From the NCBI GenBank assembly GCA_029204225.1, contig CM055102.1:43440476-43504475 (forward strand): a stretch of 64,000 bases of DNA, read 5' to 3'. Below the pieces are notes generated by a model. That model saw only the letters and a program-made list of their open reading frames with translations, had not been told where the DNA came from and did not search any database. The translations under genes were made by a program, and so were the position numbers. Position 1 is the first letter of the stretch, and each line of letters starts with the position of its first letter. The stretch is from Diphasiastrum complanatum (taxonomy: Eukaryota > Streptophyta > Lycopodiopsida > Lycopodiales > Lycopodiaceae). Below, piece after piece: positions 24,824 to 35,026 of this stretch.

Positions 24824-25226
24824 CTACCTCTGCCTGTTATTTGTCGAAAGGACTTGTCTTGGATCTTCACTTGGCCTTCTTAGCAAGAATTGATCGTGGA
24901 GGTGATGACTTCCAAGACAATGATGTCTTGCTAGAATTCTGACTTGTAGAATCATCCGTGACTTTCCCTTTGTCTTTATCCAGTAAGGGTGGCACATTCT
25001 TTGAATCAATCTTTTGAGGAGGATATTCCCATTTCAGGACCGTAATATAATGTTGTTTGGCTTGTTTCTTCGTCATTGACCCTGTGATCCTGTCTTCCTT
25101 TAAAATAACCGCTTTGGGCAATTTTATTGCTGGTTCATCAGGAACATTACGCACTCCAAATCTGGTCGGATCCATATGATCTAGAATCTGCTCATCAGTA
25201 AGTTCTGCATTGTCATCATAAGTCAA
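24824..25226 (-). pseudogene. Linker between protease and RT of D
   Basis: A 119-aa open stretch starting MTYDDNAELTDEQILD, rich in Lys, Ser and Pro at its end, in the place of the low-complexity linker of Ty3 polyproteins. No domain recognised. Confidence 0.5.
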
Positions 25227-25411
25227 GGCATGACTCGCAGGAATGAGGTCATCTTCAATCGGATCTGGTATAGGTTTCGTTCATATCCAAGCTACATTCA
25301 GCACATTCAATGGAAAAGTGATCGGTGTATCAAAGGTTCAATCCAATATTGAAATCTCGTTCAAACATGACTGATTATCTTATTGACACATATATCTTGT
25401 TGTACAATCAA

Positions 25412-25910
25412 TCATTGCAAGAGCTTCATTCCAGTTGATAGTATCCATTTGAGAATTGTAATAAACTCCCAATTTTTCTCTGGTCGGTCACAAGTATGGT
25501 CTGTTGTTGATGAATCATCATCCTCTTTTTGAACCACTGGTTTGATAGTCCAAGTTGAAGGATCAACTTTGACTGCACGTTCACGGTTTTCAAAAGTAAT
25601 TTTTCCAGTATCCCAGTTATGAACTACTTGCGCAACTCGTAACCATGGACGTCCCAATAGGACTCGATAGACATTTGGTGCTTCTGGTAAGTCCATTACT
25701 ACGAAAGTAATGACGAATTGTACTCCCGCAATTCTGACAGGTATATCTTCAACCATTCCTCGCAGACGAACTGTCATTTGATCAATTAGCTTAATGACAA
25801 AAGTCACAGGCTTGATCTTTGTAAGGCCCCATTTTGCACATAGCCTTGTAGAAATCAGGTTAACTCCTGAACCGCCATCTATCACGGCTGCTTCCTTAGA
25901 AAATTGTCTA
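25412..25910 (-). pseudogene. Retropepsin of element D
   Basis: The active-site motif reads AVIDGGSGVNLIS, with Asp-Gly-Gly in place of the usual Asp-Ser/Thr-Gly; this is seen in some Tat/Athila-type elements. The second signature is VLLGRPWLRV. It would mature the polyprotein. The frame is open for 157 aa but is separated from gag by the C1 insertion at 26059. Confidence 0.82.
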
Positions 25911-26058
25911 TGCTGTATCGGTAGGGTGATATTTTTTTGTTAACTTTCCCAAGCTGCTCCAACATGGAGTACTTCATTAGATTCTTCAAATCTAGCACAA
26001 AAAAGTGGCTCCTGATGGACTTCTGGTTCTGCTTGAGCTAACTTTTGCGCTAAGACTT
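25911..26058 (-). pseudogene. D gag-protease junction, left of C1
   Basis: Continuation of the D coding strand up to the C1 insertion. The target-site copy GACTT lies at 26054-26058. The rest of gag resumes at 35027. Confidence 0.65.
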
Positions 26059-26740
26059 TGTTGGAGGGTTTGCGGATCCCAAGGCAACCCTAACCCTAGT
26101 TAATAAGTGAGAGGAATTTGGCACCCTGCGTGTGTAAGTCCAACCCAATGATCACATAGTTATTTGATTAATTAGAATGTTAATAAAAGGACTTTAGACC
26201 TTTTTGCGGGACTTTTAATGTCGCAGGGCCTAATTGTCAAGTTAGTGAATAAAGTTGGGTTTCCCTCCAATTTTGATGGTTCCCACACTTTTTTAAATTT
26301 GAATAAAAAGAGAGGCAAGACTGGACCAATAGGATTCAGAGGCCAGGGTCCTTCTCTATAATATAAAAGGGGACCAACTCGAGTTGCTCCTCATGTTCAT
26401 TTTCTCATTTCAATAAAGCAGATTGGTTCTCTTTAGAAATGGATTGATGAATGTCCTTGCTCTTCCTTTCTTTGTCTCCATTTCTCATGCTTTCTTTGGT
26501 ATTTGCTAATTGTTGGATTTGATCATTATTGGGATTGCTATTTCTTATGCTTTTTGTGAGAGAGAAAGGGAGAGAGAAAAGAGTAAGTTTCTATCATTCT
26601 TGTGGATTTAGGGTGAATGGAAGTAGGGTTAATGGATGTAGTGTTAATGCTTAGTGTTAATGGATGTTAGTGTTAGATCCTCCATTCATGTTGAAATCTG
26701 AACTATACTATCGCTCTCATGGGAACGAACCTCCGCGTGA
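26059..26740 (+). repeat. 5' LTR of C1, 3'-truncated
   Basis: Starts TGTTGGAGGG and has a TATA-like TATAAAAGGGG near 26362 and an AATAAAG signal near 26412. At about 26735 it jumps into leader sequence (TCTTAAGATCC) that in D lies about 200 bp inside the element. The LTR end and primer site were therefore deleted together. Confidence 0.85.
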
Positions 26741-26805
26741 TCTTAAGATCCATTTGGATCTAAGATATCAGAGAAAATAACAAAAATCGGTCAAATCTGT
26801 CAAAA

Positions 26806-27910
26806 TTGGTCAAAAAGAGGCAAAAAGGGTGGAAACATACAAAGTGGCCCTTCAGGGATTCCAAGGCCGCTTTGACAGGTTCAAAGGAGCAGCTTCAACC
26901 AAGTTGGAAAAGGCAAAAGAGACCATCAACGCCTATGAAAAAGCCGTCGTTCAAGTGTTGGAAGCCGGACCACAAATCCCCGTCCCGGTCATGCCGCAAT
27001 TCTCCCCTTCGTGCCAAGAAGCTGTACAGATGGATACAAGGGTTGATTCGAGCATGGAACAGGGGGGAGCTCTAGATCTAGCAGATCAACCATATACCGG
27101 CAGTACAAGCCGGTCCATCCTCATCAAGGACATGCCATTTATTCAGAAGGCCCATCAGCGTCGAGGACCAGATCCAGACCTTCTTAAAGGAGCATCCACA
27201 TGAGTCCTCGCGTGGTGGATGTGTTCTCAAATTTAAGACCTCCGAGATCGAGGCTGGCAAAGAATTGGACAAAATACCTGCACTGGGAGAGCAGCCGGCA
27301 TGGAGAATCACGGTGTTTGAGAAAACTCTAGAATCAATTAGGAGTTACATCGCCAGCCCTCGCCAGTTGCAGGTAGATCCTTATTACGTGCCAATGCCGC
27401 GAAGACAAAAATGGAAAGATTTGGGATTGGCTATGGATAAAATCACCATCCATACTCCCAATTGGCCAATCATCCACCAGTCTTACAGTTGGAATATTTC
27501 AGTGGATTTTCACCTGGCCTTGCAGGCATATCAGAGAGAGTATGTCCACTCTCCGGATCCAACAGTGCGACAATTGGCAATGTTTGCAAAAGATCTAACT
27601 CAGTTGGCGTCAGTGGCAACCAAATGGGACGATTGCCTTCCTACCCTGGCATTTGATCAAAATAAGCCGATGGCCTCAGAGCAAATCAAAGATCAACTAC
27701 CGATTGCTCGACTGTATTTCCGTGCGGCTATGATGGGAGGCTCTTGAGAATACCGCTTCACCTCATGGACAACTTCCAAGTGGATTGCCGGAGCCCACCA
27801 TTGTTTCTTGTCGCATAATTTGGATTCAATATTGCACGTCTTGACTTTATGGAGAAGGTGCAGTATCATTTAATTAAGATTCGGCGTGAAGCCAATAAAA
27901 GTCCCCAATA
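26806..27910 (+). pseudogene. Extra ORF of C1 (orphan ORF, C-terminal part)
   Basis: The region 27130-27910 encodes the same orphan protein as 19147-19850 of D: FRRPISVEDQIQ, YQREYVHSPDPTVRQ, ARLYFRAAMMGGS and others. The frame at 27265-27747 is open for 160 aa, then an in-frame stop replaces the Trp after GGS. Upstream, 26829-27203 is an open 124-aa frame with a Lys/Glu-rich, helix-prone start (KLEKAKETINAYEKA) that has no counterpart in D that I could see. One frameshift near 27150 separates the two. Function unknown. Confidence 0.6.
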
Positions 27911-27961
27911 ACTGCATATTGCAGGTGTCGTGGGACCGCCACCAGTTTTGGTGGGGGATAC

Positions 27962-28563
27962 TATTGGAGGGTTTGGGATCCCAAGACAACCCTAACCCTA
28001 GTTAATAATTGAGAGGGATTTGGCACCCTACGTGTGTAAGTCCAACCCAATGATCATATAGTTATTTGATTAATTAGAATGTTAATAAAAGGACTTTAGG
28101 CCTTTTTGCGGGACTTTTAATGTCGCAGGGCCTAATTGTCAAGTTAGTGAATAAAGTTGGGTTTCCCTCCAATTTTGATGGTTCCCACACTTTTTTGAAT
28201 TTGAATAAAAAGAGAGGCAAGACTGAACCAATAGGATTTAGAGGCCAGGGTCCTCCTCTCTACTATAAAAAGAGACCAACTCGAGTTGCTCCTCATATTC
28301 ATTTCCTCATTTCAATAAAGCAGATTGGTTCTCTTTAGAAATGGATTGATGAATGTCCTTGCTCTTCCTTTCTTTTCCTCCATTTTTCATGCTTTCTTTG
28401 GTATTTGCTAATTGTTGGATTTGATCATTATTGGGATTGCTATTTCTTATGCTTTTTGTGAGAGAGAAAGGGAGACAGAGAAGAGTAAGTTTCTATCATT
28501 GTTGTGGATTTAGGGTTAATGGATGTAGTGTTAATGCTTAGTGTTAATGGATGTTAGTGTTAG
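27962..28563 (+). repeat. 3' LTR of C1, first part
   Basis: Begins TATTGGAGGG (TG changed to TA) directly after the polypurine tract GGTGGGGGATAC. Interrupted at 28563 by copia G. Confidence 0.9.
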
Positions 28564-29425
28564 TGTTGAAAATTGTCACTTCTCACTTGACATTGGTTCA
28601 TGTAAATATTGATCAAACATTAGAATATGTTGATGATATGATTTCACACGTGTGGAGCATGTTCCCATGTGTGAAAGGATGTACTTTTCATGTTTGTATA
28701 TATCCAAATTGATTTTGTATCATTCTAGTTAGTGTGAACATGAAATGACTAGTTTTTAGTCAAGTTGACTAGTCACCTACAAATTAGCTTTTCCTTGCAT
28801 GTGCATGAGTAAATGCTCCCACATGGCAAGTGGATGTTCACATGTGTGTATAGAGTACTAGAAGATAAGAGTTGACCATTTTCCTTAGATCCTATTTTGT
28901 AGGGAATATTCCTATATTCTAGGAGACTAGCTTTTTGGATTTTAGTCATATTCTAGAAGGTCAACTATTGGATAAGGATCAAGGATGGATCAAATGGATA
29001 GATATGAGTGATGTGGCACTCTTCACACGTGTGAAGGCCTGCTGGACTGTACCAGACTCATGGATGTACTTGATCCATAAAAGGATCATCATTTTGCTAA
29101 GAAAATTGATGAGACTTTTGCACTCTACACTTTTGTGAGATTTCTAGTCATTTGTCTTGTGATTTTTATGCATGATTGCTATCTAGTATCATTGTACTTG
29201 TTGTTTCAGGTGCAGGCCGTACAGTGGACAGTACTCCACACGTGTGAAGCCGCTCTCACTAAAAAATGATGTGTTGATCCATTGCTCTTGCTTAAATCCA
29301 AGTGTAGTGAATCTAGATCAAGATCTAATGTGTAGAACTTGATAGATTCATTGATTAAGCAACCAATAACTCTCTATGATTGTAAAGTACAATCATTATT
29401 GTCCTAAAAACTGTAAAATTTATCA
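28564..29425 (+). repeat. 5' LTR of copia G
   Basis: Termini TGTTGAAAATTG and TTTATCA. Contains the CACACGTGTG palindrome at 28645, 29024 and 29237. The 67-aa frame at 28935 is a chance frame repeated in the other LTR. Confidence 0.97.
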
Positions 29426-29437
29426 TGGTATCAGAGC
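29426..29437 (+). other. Primer binding site, copia G
   Basis: TGGTATCAGAGC directly after the LTR; complementary to the 3' end of initiator Met-tRNA. Confidence 0.95.
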
Positions 29438-30020
29438 TAAGTAAGAGAGTGATCATTGAATCATAAATCTTGTAGAGATCATTGGCAAAATTTGTTTTTT
29501 GGCCAATACTAGTGAGGGCGAGTTCTTCTAGAGTGATAGCTTGTAATCATTTGGATCAAAACGACTTGGAGGCTGTGTATGTACTTTTCACACGTGTGAA
29601 ACCGTACAGCAACTTTCAATTCAAGTTACTTTGTGTTTTTTGGTCCCAAAATCACAATACTAGTTCATTTTTGGTGCTTTTTGAAGCATAGTATTGATCT
29701 AGATTCATTCTAACTAATGCCTATGACCAAATAGTGTTTTGGATCATTGAAGCATTTCTTTTTAGAGTCTAAGATCAGATCTAAGAGGCTGATTTGTTCA
29801 GATCCTTAGTTGAAGTGAAATCTCTAAGAAAAGTGTAAAGCAATTTTTTTTGTGAGAGTGAAAGCTAGAAATTTTTGGTAAGATCTTTGAGTATCATTCA
29901 AGCTTGTGTGTTAGTTTGATAGAGACAAGCCTATAGGCATTCTAGTAAGCTTTAGGCCACTTCATAGATCTTTTAAAATTCAAAAATCTTTGTGATTTTT
30001 AAAAGAGCATTCATTCTAAA
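29438..30020 (+). other. Leader of copia G
   Basis: Noncoding. It contains one copy of a unit found twice in the leader of F: a GGCGAGTT-type segment near 29517 followed by CACACGTGTG (29589-29598) and CCGTACAG. Confidence 0.7.
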
Positions 30021-33000
30021 ATGTCATCCATGGGTGGATATTTGATGGAACCAAGTGAGAGACTCACTTCCACAAATTATTCCATTTGGAAAGTGAGAAT
30101 GGAATCACTCCTAGTGATCCATGATCTATATGACATAGTTCAAGGAGTAGAGGAAGAGCCTCAAACTCCCCAAGAACAAGCCAAATACAAGAAGAGAGCA
30201 AGATTAGCTCTACATTGCATAAAGTTAAATGTATGCAATGACCTCTTGAAAGAGGTGTCTTCTTGTACCTCATCCAAAGAGGCTTGGGATTCATTAAAGA
30301 GCATTTATGAATCCAACAATACTTCAAGAATCCTCATGCTAAGAAATCAAGTTTTCCAAAGCATGAAAGGAAGTGGAGAGAGTGGACAAGAGTATGTTCT
30401 TAGGATCAAATCTCTTAACAAGGAGTTAAGTGCAATAGGAGAGAAGATCCAAGATCAAGAACTAGTACAAATCATTTTGAATGGTCTAAGTGATGAGTTT
30501 ACCAACTTAGTCCAATCATTTGCCATTCAAGACTCTCTTCCATCCATTGAAAAGTTGCACAATGTTCTTGTGGCCGAGGAGAGTAGGCTTCTACACCTCA
30601 AGACAAGAATGGATAGCATGTCACTTAATGGAGGAGAGGAGAAAGCTAACTTTACATCTAAAGGCAAGAAAAAGCAAAATCCATTCAAGAAAAATCAAGG
30701 CAAGGAGGCCGAGATGAAGAATGGAGGATCTACCTCCAAAGGCAAAGTGAAGAACAAGGCAAAACTAAAGTGTTTCTTTTGTGGAAAGAAAGGACACTTT
30801 GCCTCAGAATGCTACTTGAAGAAGAATCAACAAGCCAAAGGAGATCAAGGGAACATTGCTCAAGAGGAAGAATATGAGGATGGATTCAACACATCCTTAA
30901 TGGTTGCATCTACACCAACTTCAAGTCAAGACACATGGTGGATAGATAGTGGGGCTAGTTCCCACATGTCCTTTAACAAGCATTATTTTTCTACTCTTCT
31001 ATCTTGTAATGACTCTAAGAAGTCAATATACACTGCTAGTGATCAAGCATGCAAGATAGATGGCATAGGATCTATACCTCTTTGTTTAGGCACATCTAAA
31101 AGGATAGATCTAGATAATGTTTTGTATGTTCCTACCATTTCAAGAAACTTGCTTAGTGTAGGACAATTAATGGACAATGGACTAGATGTACATTTCAAGA
31201 ATGGAGTTTGTTCCATCTTGAAAAATGATAAGTGCATAGCTAGTGGCATTAAGCAAGGTAGACTTTTCAAGTTGGATGCTAATGTTGCAAGTGAAAGTGT
31301 GAACTTGGCTAGGGAGGAGCTAACTCAAGTGGAGCTTTGGCATAAGAGATTAGGCCATCCTAATCTTCAATCTATGGAGTCAATGGCAAGCAAGGAACTA
31401 GCTCTCGGCCTACCAAGAGCTTTCAAGAAGTGTGGAAAAATGTGTGAGGCATGTGGCCTTGCAAAGTCACACAAATCTTCTTACAAGAAATCTTCATCAA
31501 GATCTCTCTCTCCCTTGGATCTCATACATTCTGATGTACATAGTTTTTCACATGCAAGTAATGGAGGTGCCTTGATGTATGTAACTTTTATAGATGATTG
31601 TACTAGATTCACATGGATTGAGTTACTATCAAAGAAAAATCTTGTTTATGAAGCTTTCATTAAGTTCAAGTCTCTAGTAGAGAAACAACTTAGTACTTCT
31701 ATCAAAGCACTAAGATGTGATAATGGAGGAGAGTACACCTCCAATAAAATGAAAGACTTTTGTGAGATCAATGGTATTAAGTTACAATACACTTGTTCCT
31801 ACACCCCTCAACAAAATGGGGTGGCCGAGAGGAAAAATAGGAGTCTATGTGAGTGTGCAAAGTCCTTGAGGCTTGATGCATCACTTCCCATCTCATTTTG
31901 GGGAGAAGCCATAACATGTGCTAATTATTTGTGTAATAGACTTCCTAGTAGTGCTATAGATGGGATCTCACCTTATCAAGCCTTGTTTGATAAGAAACCC
32001 AATGTAAAATATTTTAAGATCTTTGGATGTACTTGTTATGTACACATTCCTTTGGAGACTAGAAGGAAAGAAGATGCTACCTCCTTCAAAGGAATCTTTG
32101 TTGGCTATGGAGAAAATAGCAAGGGATATAGGATATATGATCCTACATCCAAGAAAGTAAAGGTAAGCAAGGATGTACTTTTTGATGAGTCACAATTTGC
32201 TAAGAGCTTGTCAAATGGATCTAACCCATTGTGCATTGAAGATCTTGACAAATCCGAGGAGGATCTTGACAAACCCGAGGAGGATCATGACAAACCCGAG
32301 GATGGAGATTTGGATCCAAGTCAAAAGGGGCCAAGAAGATCATCAAGGAGCAAGGCCGAGCCCTCAAGGCTTACCTATGTGGACAAGGGAAAGCAAAAGG
32401 AAGGCTCTACATCTTCTACCTCTTACTCTTTTTTAGCTACATTGATTGAAGAACCATCATCTTTTGAAGAAGCATGTAAATCTAAAGTTTGGAGAGATGC
32501 AATGCAAGTAGAGTATGATGCATTAGAAGAAAATCATACTTGGAATCTTGTAAATCTTCCAAGAGGAAAGAAACCACTTGCATGTAAGTGGATTTATAGA
32601 ATTAAGTACAATCAAGATGGATCTATTAGTAAATACAAAGCTAGGCTTGTTGCTAAGGGATTTCTTCAAATAAAAGGATTGGATTATGAAGAAACATTTG
32701 CACCTGTAGCTAAGCTTGTAACTATTAGATTAATCATTTGCATTGCTACTTTGTTCAAATGGGATCTCTACCAAATGGATGTGACAAATGCCTTCTTGAA
32801 TGGCTTCTTAGAAGAGGAAATCTACATGATGCAACCCGAGGGCTTCATCAAGATTGGTGAGGAGCAAAAGGTGTGCTACTTAAGGAAGAGCCTATATGGC
32901 TTGAAGCAAGCACCTAGAGCTTGGTACTCTAGGTTGCATGATTTTCTCTATTCCCTTGGCTTTGTACTAAGTGCTTATGAACCTTCTTTATATTTCAAAT

Positions 33001-34001
33001 GTAATGAAGGAAAGATCATCATTTTGGTTCTTTATGTTGATGACATCATTATGACAGGAAATGATGATGATGGCATAGGCAAAGTAAAAGTTGACTTATC
33101 TAGTGAGTTCAAGATGGTAGATCTAGGCTTCCTAAAGTTTATACTTGGGATAGAAGTGTCTAGAAGTAGCAATTGTACTTTCATAAGTCAATCTAAGTAT
33201 GCTACTTCCATTCTTGAAAGATTTGGTATGAAAGATTGTAAGGGGATTGACACCCCTATGGAGCATGTTGTGAAAGCAACTAATGAAGGTGATGAAGCAT
33301 CCTTTGAGGACATCACTCTCTTTAGGAAGCTTATAGGCTCTCTAATCTATTTAACCATCACTAGACCTGACTTAAGTTTTTGTGTAAGCAAGTTGAGTCA
33401 AAGTATGCAAGCTCCTTTAATTCATCATTGGAAAAGTGCCAAGAGAGTACTTAGATATGTTTCTAGTACTAGATTTTTTGGTATACTTTATGAAGGATCT
33501 AACTTGCACTTGAGAGCCTACTCGGATTCAGATTTTGCAGGTGACAAGATGGATAGGAAGTCCATTAGTGCATTTGCAACATTTCTTTGTGGAGGAGTGA
33601 TATCTTGGCTTTCCAAAAAGCAAGATACAATCTCACTATCTTCTTGTGAAGCCGAGTACAAGGCATTGACTTCAACAACCAAAGAGCTCTTATGGCTAAG
33701 AAGACTCTTGATGGAACTACATGTGCTAGAGGACGAGGAGATCCCTTACATATTTTGTGACAATCAAGCTTCTCAACAAATTGCTTCAAATCCTATCTTC
33801 CATGCTAGAACAAAGCATATTGAGATAGCTCACCACTTTGTGAGGGAGAAGGTACAATCCAAGGAAGTGCAACTACATCATGTACCATCATCCGAATGCA
33901 TAGCTGATATCTTAACCAAACCATTGTCCAAAGATCCATTTTTTAAGTTAAGATATGCTCTTGGAATTGTAGATAGATGTACACTAGATTTGCCAAGTTA
34001 G
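30021..34001 (+). CDS. Gag-pol polyprotein of copia G
   Basis: 1326 aa, uninterrupted, with every catalytic residue I looked for. Gag occupies residues 1-250 (start MSSMGGYLMEPSERL; FQSMKGSGESGQEY in the middle). A zinc knuckle CFFCGKKGHFASEC starts at residue 251. Retropepsin follows with DSGASSH, catalytic Asp 309. Integrase has an HHCC start at WHKRLGH (His 441) and a D,D-35-E core at Asp 505 (IHSDVHS), Asp 567 (CDNGGEY) and Glu 603 (GVAERKN), with exactly 35 residues between the last two. RT begins near residue 810 and has YVDD at 1005-1008. RNase H has SDSDFAG (Asp 1169) and CEAEYKAL. The ORF begins 583 bp after the primer site and ends at the polypurine tract. Gag and pol share one frame, as usual for plant copia. 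There is no envelope or chromodomain. Confidence 0.97.
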   Translation: MSSMGGYLMEPSERLTSTNYSIWKVRMESLLVIHDLYDIVQGVEEEPQTPQEQAKYKKRARLALHCIKLNVCNDLLKEVSSCTSSKEAWDSLKSIYESNNTSRILMLRNQVFQSMKGSGESGQEYVLRIKSLNKELSAIGEKIQDQELVQIILNGLSDEFTNLVQSFAIQDSLPSIEKLHNVLVAEESRLLHLKTRMDSMSLNGGEEKANFTSKGKKKQNPFKKNQGKEAEMKNGGSTSKGKVKNKAKLKCFFCGKKGHFASECYLKKNQQAKGDQGNIAQEEEYEDGFNTSLMVASTPTSSQDTWWIDSGASSHMSFNKHYFSTLLSCNDSKKSIYTASDQACKIDGIGSIPLCLGTSKRIDLDNVLYVPTISRNLLSVGQLMDNGLDVHFKNGVCSILKNDKCIASGIKQGRLFKLDANVASESVNLAREELTQVELWHKRLGHPNLQSMESMASKELALGLPRAFKKCGKMCEACGLAKSHKSSYKKSSSRSLSPLDLIHSDVHSFSHASNGGALMYVTFIDDCTRFTWIELLSKKNLVYEAFIKFKSLVEKQLSTSIKALRCDNGGEYTSNKMKDFCEINGIKLQYTCSYTPQQNGVAERKNRSLCECAKSLRLDASLPISFWGEAITCANYLCNRLPSSAIDGISPYQALFDKKPNVKYFKIFGCTCYVHIPLETRRKEDATSFKGIFVGYGENSKGYRIYDPTSKKVKVSKDVLFDESQFAKSLSNGSNPLCIEDLDKSEEDLDKPEEDHDKPEDGDLDPSQKGPRRSSRSKAEPSRLTYVDKGKQKEGSTSSTSYSFLATLIEEPSSFEEACKSKVWRDAMQVEYDALEENHTWNLVNLPRGKKPLACKWIYRIKYNQDGSISKYKARLVAKGFLQIKGLDYEETFAPVAKLVTIRLIICIATLFKWDLYQMDVTNAFLNGFLEEEIYMMQPEGFIKIGEEQKVCYLRKSLYGLKQAPRAWYSRLHDFLYSLGFVLSAYEPSLYFKCNEGKIIILVLYVDDIIMTGNDDDGIGKVKVDLSSEFKMVDLGFLKFILGIEVSRSSNCTFISQSKYATSILERFGMKDCKGIDTPMEHVVKATNEGDEASFEDITLFRKLIGSLIYLTITRPDLSFCVSKLSQSMQAPLIHHWKSAKRVLRYVSSTRFFGILYEGSNLHLRAYSDSDFAGDKMDRKSISAFATFLCGGVISWLSKKQDTISLSSCEAEYKALTSTTKELLWLRRLLMELHVLEDEEIPYIFCDNQASQQIASNPIFHARTKHIEIAHHFVREKVQSKEVQLHHVPSSECIADILTKPLSKDPFFKLRYALGIVDRCTLDLPS

Positions 34002-34014
34002 AAGTGAGGAGGAG
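34002..34014 (+). other. Polypurine tract of copia G
   Basis: GAAGTGAGGAGGAG just before the 3' LTR; the core GAGGAGGAG is the same before the 3' LTR of F. Confidence 0.9.
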
Positions 34015-34876
34015 TGTTGAAAATTGTCACTTCTCACTTGACATTGGTTCATGTAAATATTGATCAAACATTAGAATATGTTGATGATATGATTTCACAC
34101 GTGTGGAGCATGTTCCCATGTGTGAAAGGATGTACTTTTCATGTTTGTATATATCCAAATTGATTTTGTATCATTCTAGTTAGTGTGAACATGAAATGAC
34201 TAGTTTTTAGTCAAGTTGACTAGTCACCTACAAATTAGCTTTTCCTTGCATGTGCATGAGTAAATGCTCCCACATGGCAAGTGGATGTTCACATGTGTGT
34301 ATAGAGTACTAGAAGATAAGAGTTGACCATTTTCCTTAGATCCTATTTTGTAGGGAATATTCCTATATTCTAGGAGACTAGCTTTTTGGATTTTAGTCAT
34401 ATTCTAGAAGGTCAACTATTGGATAAGGATCAAGGATGGATCAAATGGATAGATATGAGTGATGTGGCACTCTTCACACGTGTGAAGGCCTGCTGGACTG
34501 TACCAGACTCATGGATGTACTTGATCCATAAAAGGATCATCATTTTGCTAAGAAAATTGATGAGACTTTTGCACTCTACACTTTTGTGAGATTTCTAGTC
34601 ATTTGTCTTGTGATTTTTATGCATGATTGCTATCTAGTATCATTGTACTTGTTGTTTCAGGTGCAGGCCGTACAGTGGACAGTACTCCACACGTGTGAAG
34701 CCGCTCTCACTAAAAAATGATGTGTTGATCCATTGCTCTTGCTTAAATCCAAGTGTAGTGAATCTAGATCAAGATCTAATGTGTAGAACTTGATAGATTC
34801 ATTGATTAAGCAACCAATAACTCTCTATGATTGTAAAGTACAATCATTATTGTCCTAAAAACTGTAAAATTTATCA
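34015..34876 (+). repeat. 3' LTR of copia G
   Basis: 862 bp, apparently identical to 28564-29425, followed by TSD copy GTTAG. Confidence 0.97.
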
Positions 34877-34881
34877 GTTAG

Positions 34882-35021
34882 ATCCTCTATTCATGTTGAA
34901 ATCCGAACTATACTATCGCTCTCATGGGAACGAACCTCCGCGTGACAACTAACTCCATCTCTTTGATGCTAGATTGACTAGATCTTGGATTCAGGTTAGG
35001 CAAGGAAAAAAACCCACTACA
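34882..35021 (+). repeat. 3' LTR of C1, second part
   Basis: Resumes after copia G and ends AACCCACTACA, the family C terminus. TSD GACTT follows at 35022-35026. Confidence 0.9.
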
Positions 35022-35026
35022 GACTT

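Larger units (their letters stand above)
28564..34876 (+). mobile_element. Intact Ty1/copia element G
   Basis: A complete 6313-bp element. LTRs 28564-29425 and 34015-34876 are both 862 bp, and I found no difference between them by eye. TSD GTTAG lies at 28559-28563 and 34877-34881. The primer site is 29426-29437, the polypurine tract 34002-34014, with a single uninterrupted polyprotein ORF between. Identical LTRs mean very recent insertion. Every part needed for autonomous movement is visible. Confidence 0.97.
26059..35021 (+). mobile_element. C1: deleted sister copy of D, nested in D
   Basis: A family C element in the opposite orientation to its host D, with TSD GACTT (26054-26058 and 35022-35026). 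The 5' LTR is 26059-26740. The internal region is only about 1.2 kb (26741-27961). The 3' LTR starts at 27962 and is split by copia G, resuming at 34882-35021. The end of the 5' LTR, the primer site, gag and pol are gone; the leader end and the post-integrase ORF remain. The LTRs differ at roughly 8 of the first 140 positions by eye. It is either non-autonomous or damaged after insertion. Confidence 0.9.

Noticed and set aside
28935-29138. 67-aa ORF repeated at 34386-34589
   Set aside because: Lies within the two identical LTRs of G; duplication is due to the LTRs, not to a gene.
32173-32436. Plus-strand ORF of 87 aa inside the G polyprotein
   Set aside because: Shadow frame of the acidic repeated linker in the G polyprotein.
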